Assembly: GCA_030159075.1 (NCBI GenBank)
Contig: BROG01000922.1
Coordinates: forward strand, 155,820-219,819
Source of the DNA: Atrina japonica
Lineage: Eukaryota > Mollusca > Bivalvia > Pterioida > Pinnidae
Direction of reading: 5' to 3'
DNA length: 64,000 nt
In this document: piece after piece, positions 32,740 to 64,000 of the stretch
Position numbering within the stretch: position 1 is the stretch's first letter
Layout of the letters: each line of letters starts with the position of its first letter
Translations under genes and position numbers: made by a program
Notes under the pieces: generated by a model
What the model saw: the letters and a program-made list of their open reading frames with translations, nothing else
What the model was told of the DNA's origin: nothing
Database searches by the model: none

Positions 32740-33058
32740 CTCACGTGCTCTTTTCACCGAACTTGAGCCTATCGCCGAATTTGACCTCTTTGTGGAATTA
32801 GACCTTTTCATCGAAGTAGAGAGGATTCCATAGAATATTTGCGACGGGTGTGGCATTCCTGCAGGAGACGCTGACTCCTACCGGACACCTGGTCATATCC
32901 CGTTTTGAATTCGCAATTGTTTTTCATGTTGAGACCAGTGCACATCTAGTTTGTCGTGTTCTAATGGACTTGAGTTTCAATTATCAATTGGCACTTCTTC
33001 ATTTTTATTTTCAACTTTTATGGAACCCTATAATATCAGTGTATGTTGGATAGTAAGT
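32740..33058 (+). mobile_element. Solo PLE-2 3' tail
   Basis: TTTTCACCGAACTTGAGCC, GACCTTTTCATCGAAGTAGA, TTCCATAGAATATTTGCGAC, GGTGTGGCATTCCTGCAGGA, GACGCTGACTCCTACCGGAC and TAATGGACTTGAGTTTCAAT match the tails at 17.3 and 44.0 kb. Confidence 0.75.
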
Positions 33059-33399
33059 GTTTATGCTGTCTTGTAGGCAGTTCAGCCACTTACATTAGAC
33101 CTTTAATTTGTTCACTTTTCGTACACCTAAACCATGCCTGGACCAAGTCGCAACAATCAGATTACATGGTATGTATACATCAAACATAATTTCAGTATTC
33201 TGATACTTCAAGCTAAAATATTTAGTTATATGGCACATTCCTTAAATGGTCTGGAGAGGCAATATAATTGTTGATTGTTTTCCAAACTATTCATATTATT
33301 CATATACAAGAGCGGAAAAAATAAAGTGTAGTTTAGTAATTTCAATTGTTCGTATACAAAATATTTTGTTGCATTATGTATATCATTATTTAATATAAT

Positions 33400-33828
33400 G
33401 CATTGTCCTTCGATTCAAACATTAAATCGCGGGTTATGTTCATTATGGTTGATACGAACAGCCACTTAATGTAAGGGGTGCAAAAAAGTTTATGCAGAAA
33501 TGTCTGGGGAATGTTCCGCCATATGCGCAATAGAGAACGACGCAAACCGTCTGACGTAGCGACGGGGTTTGGCTCTTGACAAATACGTCGTTCCATTTCA
33601 CCCCATACATGTTCTAAAGGCGATAAATCCATCGCAGGCCAGTGTAGCACGTTTACGTTTTGCTGCTGTAGATGGTCGCTAACAAAGCGTAGGGTTGTGT
33701 GTTGTCCTGCTGCAGAATGACGTTACGTTGGTTGCTGTGAATAAATTGAAAGACCAGCTCACGTAACTTCTCGTCACGGTAGTGTACGCCAGTTAAATTA
33801 CCCTTCACTATCACCAAGGGGGGTCCTT
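33400..33828 (-). pseudogene. Tc1/mariner transposase, C-terminal fragment
   Basis: Minus-strand translation shows GNLTGVHYRDEKLRELV and NVILQQDNTQPYALL (catalytic-domain Asp block) at 33815-33690. After a frameshift near 33660 follow MLHWPAMDLSPLEHVWGEME, RRICQEPNP and RRSLLRIWRNIPQTFLHKL, the standard end of a Tc1-type transposase. The N-terminal DNA-binding part and the terminal inverted repeats were not found. Inactive. Confidence 0.85.
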
Positions 33829-34255
33829 CCATTTATCAAATTGAGCACTCAAACACGCGTTCAGTACATTAAACTATGCTTTTAAGAATTAACACTTTTT
33901 CAATTTTTAGTGGGTAAAAGTTATGATTTTAAATGACAAATTTGGAATGTATGTTTCAAAGTTACATCTGATCTGCCAAACTCAGTAGGTATCCCCTGTA
34001 ACACTGATGTTGATAGAGACGTGTTTGAAAATGTATGTCATTGTCAAGTACGATATAATACTACAAATATCAATGACGCAAGATTGTATTGGTAAGCGAG
34101 ATAGCAAAGATCAAGGTCATTCCACCAACACACGGAGCTCTCAAGGAAAATAAAAAGCGGGCTGCTTGCCAAGGAGGTTGCATCTGGTGTGAGACTGTCA
34201 TGTGCAAAGTGGTGGATGATTGCTCTGTTTATTGGGGCTTTATTTGGTTTGTTGG
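33829..34255. other. No feature recognised
   Basis: AT-rich, then a moderately GC-rich stretch at 34080-34200 in which no protein family could be recognised. Confidence 0.4.
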
Positions 34256-34257
34256 TT

Positions 34258-34480
34258 TGTTGTTTAACATCTCATTCAAGAATTTTTCACTCATATGGAT
34301 ACGTCACCAATGCAGGTGAAGGGCCTCTAAGTTTCCCCTATGCTCGGCGCTTACGGCCATTGAGCAGTGAGCGTTCTTTAACGTGCCGGTTTTTACTGTC
34401 TCAATCGAAGGGCAGGAATCCAACATGCCGCCGACTGGACTCGAACTTGCGATCAAAATTCGAGTGAGCGACCGAAAGTG
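34258..34480 (-). repeat. tRNA-derived SINE (minus strand)
   Basis: Minus-strand reading gives the B box GTTCGAGTCC (near 34440), then CGGCACGTTAAAGAACGCTC, TCAATGGCCGTAAGCGCCGA, then CTTCACCTGCATTGGTGACG and GAGATGTTAAACAACA. The CCGTAAGCGCCGA part is closer to the 43.1-kb copy than to the 19.4-kb copy. Confidence 0.8.
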
Positions 34481-34811
34481 TATTGGATCTGGAAATAAAT
34501 GGTCGTATTTGGGAAAACAATTGTCGACGACTGACAAAAGTGGATGATTTGCGATGGCTTTTAAATTAAAGTTACAGGTTGAATGTACCTTGCATAATAG
34601 AATGCTGTTGTAACTGTGTAAATATTGGACAAGAGACCGGATTTGTATTTCATAAAGAAAGAAAAAAAATACAAAATGGACTTTTTCATTTGTTTATATC
34701 ATTACGACTAAAACGTGGCCCTGTGTGTTTTGATTAATTAACATGATATGAGTTATTTCGTGTATATCTGTTGTCAAGTGTGATAAACAGTTCAAATTTG
34801 TATATGTATTA

Positions 34812-34852
34812 CTGACATCATGTAGATTTATACTTTGGTATCTGCGATGTTA
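34812..34852 (+). mobile_element. PLE-1 terminal fragment
   Basis: TAGATTTATACTTTGGTATCTGCGATG is the last part of the PLE-1 tail without anything before it. Confidence 0.6.
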
Positions 34853-35081
34853 TATTTTGGAAACAACTTTTGATGGCAACAAAGGTGTAGTTTTGTATCT
34901 ATGAACATGCTACTTTTTCATGTAAACATCAGAAAAAAACTAAAAATGAAACGTTTTAATAAAGAAACACTCGGCACGAAAACGTGGTGAAATGACTGGT
35001 TTTATACATGTCTTTGAATTAATTATCATGAAAAAAGATGTTGTTGAAGTTTACTACTTTTTGTTTACATGTGATAAAGTG

Positions 35082-35187
<106 letters not shown>

Positions 35188-35329
35188 ATTATATGTAAAA
35201 CCGTAAAACGTGTGCTTCTTTTCGTTATTTTGTTTTAGTTCAAATATGATGTGTATATTAGTAGAAATGGTACACATTGATGTTTAACCATATATTAGTA
35301 GAAATGATACACATTGATGTTTAACCAGT

Positions 35330-36049
35330 CTGAGTATTCGAAAAGGGAGAATATATTAAGGTCACTATTACATCAAAATCTCTGTCGGCTATCGTATGAA
35401 TTCATTGAAAGTCATTCGTTTTCGTTTCCTCGTTCATTTGTTTATTTCTTAATTTCTTTAGTATCACTTTTCTTTTTTTCATTTCTTTCTTAATCCATTT
35501 AATATGATACAACTGCCTTTGTATTTTTCATGTTATATTAAGCATGGTTTTGCTAATTTTGTGATATAAATTCTGTAATAAAGTGATTCTCATTCAGGCA
35601 TACATTATTATGAAAATCTTTTTGAATGACATGACATGTTATATTCCGATTCACATTAGATGGTGGGGCAGTGTAACCTTTTCATTATCATACGGATGAT
35701 TCTACTCACTTTTCGGTTATGATAAGTTTCGCAGGAAAAACCACTGTAGCAGAAGTCGAAAGTGTGCAAAAGTTAACAACACAGGCGACGAAAGAAAAAG
35801 AGGATCACAATAAGTCTGCCATAAGACTCTAAACAGCGTTATCATACGGGTCAGATCAAAATTAAACTACATCATCTAATGAAATGTGGATGCTTCGAAA
35901 AAGAGCCGCGTATAAGCCTCTTCTTCAATCAAGCATGTTATCATATAAACTTGAACAGTGCTAAAATTCCATAACGGTATTCGAACAGCTGGCAATGCAA
36001 CTCTCATTTCAATTCATTGGGAGAGTTTTTGAAGAGTTTAGACATGAAA
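35330..36049. other. No feature recognised
   Basis: AT-rich sequence with T-rich stretches and no supported gene or repeat. Confidence 0.45.
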
Positions 36050-36235
36050 TGGTGTTAAAGGTGCGAAATATTACTTTTGTATAAGATTATCAGATTGAAC
36101 CGAAATATCAGGTACTAGGTTTATGTATATTCTCGGGGACTCAAACGGTCTATCAGCAGTGGCAACGGTTACAAATATTAACAATATAATACCGAAGTCA
36201 TAATGCTGGAGACGATCTGAATTAGAATTTCATGA
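36050..36235 (-). mobile_element. Hammerhead-bearing small repeat, degraded copy
   Basis: Shares AATGGTGTTAAAGGTGC, TTTGTATAAGATTA, GGTACTAGG, CTCGGGGACTCAAACGGTCT, CAGCAGTGGCAACGG and AATATAATACCGAAGTCATA with the family. The ribozyme part (36207-36233) keeps only fragments (CATAATGCT, GAGACGAT, CATGAGC). Confidence 0.7.
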
Positions 36236-37060
36236 GCAACTTTACTCAAGATCATGAAAGTGTGAGCAGCCTCTCAATGAACAAGTTTGAAATGTCTGCA
36301 TTGGTGGTCATAAAGTTATTTTTAATTCTCAGCAAGATTTACATCAGTCTTGATAGACAATGGAATGCTATCAGTCAAAGACAAGACCAAAGACAACTAT
36401 ATGATTTCTAATTTATTCCGAGTTAATACTTAGTACAAATATCGCTTGATTTACTGACCACCTGGAAACGGATGATGGTGTCAATTTCTGCTCCAAGTTA
36501 CACTTACAGTTTCCCTGTAAATTGAATGTTGTTTTTAGATATAAAATAAAATCATGGCAAAATAGAACCATATATACACTTTCGATAAAGTATTTTATGG
36601 CGTGTACGTGCTCATGATGGTATAATTGTTAGACCTAAATTAAGAAAACATTGACGTAGTTTAACTGGCACCGGTACGATCTGTAACGTCTGATGTCTTC
36701 ATAGATGTATACAACTTTTGGTGGGAAATAAAACAGAATTACATGCTGCCTTGTTTTAGACAGACCACCGGATGACGTTGATTGAATATCATTTTATGAC
36801 AAGAACACTATTCAATCCTAGTTCAAAAATAGGTATTGGAGTACCAATATCACAGTACTGTATAGGTGTTACTGAGGCAATTGTTCGAGTTAGTGAATAG
36901 AAATAAAGGGAATTATCTCGATCCTAAACGTTGCGGAATGTTGGCGTCATGCGCGATTCTTTTTATCCCTGTTACAATGATACTATATCATAATTGAAAC
37001 TAAAATCAGTTAATGTAAAATGTCCATACAACATATGTGAATGTATCTGGATGACTCCAA
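36236..37060. other. 3' flank of the BTB gene
   Basis: This is downstream of the BTB stop on the minus strand. No clear AATAAA was found within the first 150 nt on that strand. Nothing else was recognised. Confidence 0.35.
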
Positions 37061-62347
<25,287 letters not shown>

Positions 62348-62567
62348 AGTCACACTGAAAAAAAAAGTTTCATATCAAAATCAGTCATAAAACTCCACCC
62401 TTAGAATCTCACGAAATTCTACAAACACTCAATTGACTTAACCGACGTATTTCAACATTCCTGTTATATGTAAATTAAGCAAATTTCGTATTAGTTCTAA
62501 GGCATGAATTTAAATGTGCATTATACCTGAGTATGAAACGCTTAGAAAATGATAAAATACAATTAAT

Positions 62568-62715
62568 AACGGGGGACGCTTATTCCTCTATGATACCTGA
62601 TCCCACCTCTTGGTTTCCAGGGACTCATGTTTGTCCAATATTCTGTTTGTCCAATATTCATCAGATTTGTATATTTTATCCTGGATATCCTGACAATTTA
62701 TACTTTGGTACAAGA
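62568..62715 (+). mobile_element. PLE-1 tail fragment
   Basis: GGGGGACGCTTATTCCTCTA, CCTGATCCCACCTCTTGGTT and TTTATACTTTGGTACAAGAG. It contains a 17-bp tandem duplication (TGTTTGTCCAATATTC twice). Confidence 0.75.
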
Positions 62716-62758
62716 GATTTTTTTATGTATGAATCAATACTTATTAAAATTTTTAATA

Positions 62759-62763
<5 letters not shown>

Positions 62764-62808
<45 letters not shown>
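62764..62808. repeat. (TA)n microsatellite, left of the MITE
   Basis: TA repeat interrupted by the 129-bp element that follows; it resumes at 62938. Confidence 0.97.
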
Positions 62809-62811
<3 letters not shown>

Positions 62812-62934
62812 TAAAACCTGCTATAGCAACCATCTTTATATAAGGATTGCCTGTCTATAAAGGCCATAAGGGTCACCTGCACATAAAGGCAAATATTTTC
62901 TGGTCCCTTGGGTGGCCCCTATATACAGGTTTTA

Positions 62935-62937
<3 letters not shown>
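62809..62937. mobile_element. Tigger/pogo-like MITE in a TA repeat
   Basis: 129 bp with perfect 12-bp inverted ends CAGTAAAACCTG and CAGGTTTTACTG, flanked by TA on both sides. The CAGT start and TA target are features of Tc1/mariner-superfamily pogo/Tigger elements. Non-coding. Insertion in the middle of a TA microsatellite fits the TA target preference. Confidence 0.8.

Positions 62938-63013
<76 letters not shown>
62938..63013. repeat. (TA)n microsatellite, right of the MITE
   Basis: Continuation of the TA repeat after the MITE. Confidence 0.97.
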
Positions 63014-63016
<3 letters not shown>

Positions 63017-64000
63017 TTATTAAAAATTTTAGAAACCTACTTTATTGAAACAATGTAACAAGATATCGTAACCAATGACAACATTAAAATCTATAACAAT
63101 TTGCGTTGTATGTTAATGATTATACCTCATCATGTACATTGATTGGGTCACCTGTACGTCATGAGCCGTCCGTATATTACATGAAGGGATTTACTTTACA
63201 TTTAATTTTAACAAAGTACACGTTTTGTTATTTTTAATGTCTTAAATCCACGATGACCGTTCTGTAGCCATTTTGAAAATGAACTTAAAGGATATCTAGG
63301 AAACTGCATTCAGTTGTTCAGTAGTCGGGTAGACTACCAATCTTGAACGCATCCGTAAGGTGTCTTCAATTCTTAACATCTACATTCATCACATGAAGCA
63401 TTAAAAATAGTCTACTAATAATGTTTATCGGTGTATGGCACGAACTTTTAAAATTTAAATCAAAATAGCTGATGTATCTATAGAATACCAGGAGGTATCT
63501 ATAGTACAGCCGATCCATAACCTTTTGTCTGGTCGTTGAAGATTAAATATAGGTATAAACCGGGGAAATGAACATTGTGGTAGCAAAAAGCAGAATAATG
63601 AGTAACGAAATATCCAAAATACCCAAACATCCGCTTTGGGGAAAATTACTTATACGTGTTTGAAGTTTCGGTATATTTTTTGCATGATTTTAAATAGAAA
63701 TATACACAGAAAATACATTTTGACAAGTCTATATTCTCATTTGATATAGATAGAACTGCTCTTGCATAGCGTGCTATTTATTATATGATGGTTATACTAA
63801 TTGTTAGTTAGCAAAAATAAAAATCAGATTTGATATCAGTTAAGGCTAGAAATAAGGTTTATATTGTTTTCTTTTGTAACACCTATTCTTATTGAAAGTT
63901 GAAATACACTCGAATGATAGGGATAACGATGAGAAATTAAGTTTTTTGTGCAAAAAAGTTATTTGTCATGTACTTTCTTTTTGTTATATTTCATGCATGT
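63014..64000. other. Upstream flank of the BTB gene; nothing recognised
   Basis: Would contain the promoter or first non-coding exon of the BTB gene if those are close, but no TATA or CpG-rich promoter could be fixed. Confidence 0.4.

Overview
The window looks like AT-rich nuclear DNA from a lophotrochozoan animal, most likely a marine bivalve mollusc. This is inferred from three things: host genes with GT-AG introns, an expanded-type BTB-BACK-PHR gene and a small C-type lectin gene, and a dense load of Penelope-like elements (PLEs), tRNA-derived SINEs and Polinton-type DNA typical of such genomes. No prokaryotic features and no rRNA or functional tRNA genes were seen.

Host genes. (1) A signal-peptide exon on the minus strand (2370-2412) probably starts a secreted-protein gene that leaves the window on the left. 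(2) A complete four-exon gene on the plus strand (9024-16046) encodes a ~175-residue type II membrane C-type lectin; splice phases match at all three junctions. (3) A BTB-BACK-PHR (BTBD-like) gene on the minus strand has its BTB exon at 62094-62354 and its BACK/PHR exon at 37061-38114. The two join in phase across a ~24-kb intron packed with transposons.

Mobile DNA, left to right. PLE family 1 (PLE-1) occurs as RT-bearing copies near 3.8-5.4, 14.8-15.7, 20.2-20.6, 44.9-46.5, 53.3-54.7, 55.9-56.9 and 59.9-60.7 kb, and as several solo 3' tails. PLE family 2 (PLE-2) lies at 43.8-51.65 kb on the minus strand, split by a PLE-1 copy and by a non-LTR retrotransposon, with solo tails at 17.3 and 32.7 kb. 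An I/Nimb-like LINE is present twice. The 25.9-30.5 kb copy sits inside a decayed Polinton-type DNA polymerase B gene and has a 7-bp target-site duplication; the 47.1-51.2 kb copy sits inside PLE-2. Also present are hAT-like and Tc1/mariner remnants, SINEs, a probable solo LTR, a TA-targeting MITE, a hairpin element, several tandem repeats and long TA microsatellites.

Most interesting content. (a) A small repeat family carries minus-strand type I hammerhead ribozymes. Two cores are intact (9773-9818, 17580-17625) and one near-intact core (61069-61112) is followed 350 bp later by a second, partial ribozyme, the layout expected of animal retrozymes. (b) Two Polinton-like non-autonomous elements (21.2-25.2 kb and 38.36-42.83 kb; the latter has AG...CT ends and a 6-bp TSD) carry a small intronless Arg-rich ORF. 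The ORF has a CRE/TATA core promoter, a very short predicted leader, a palindromic GTCTAGAC array upstream, and a histone-type 3' stem-loop with a purine-rich downstream element about 35 nt after the stop codon. Such a cell-cycle-type expression cassette on a transposon is the best candidate here for an undescribed system.
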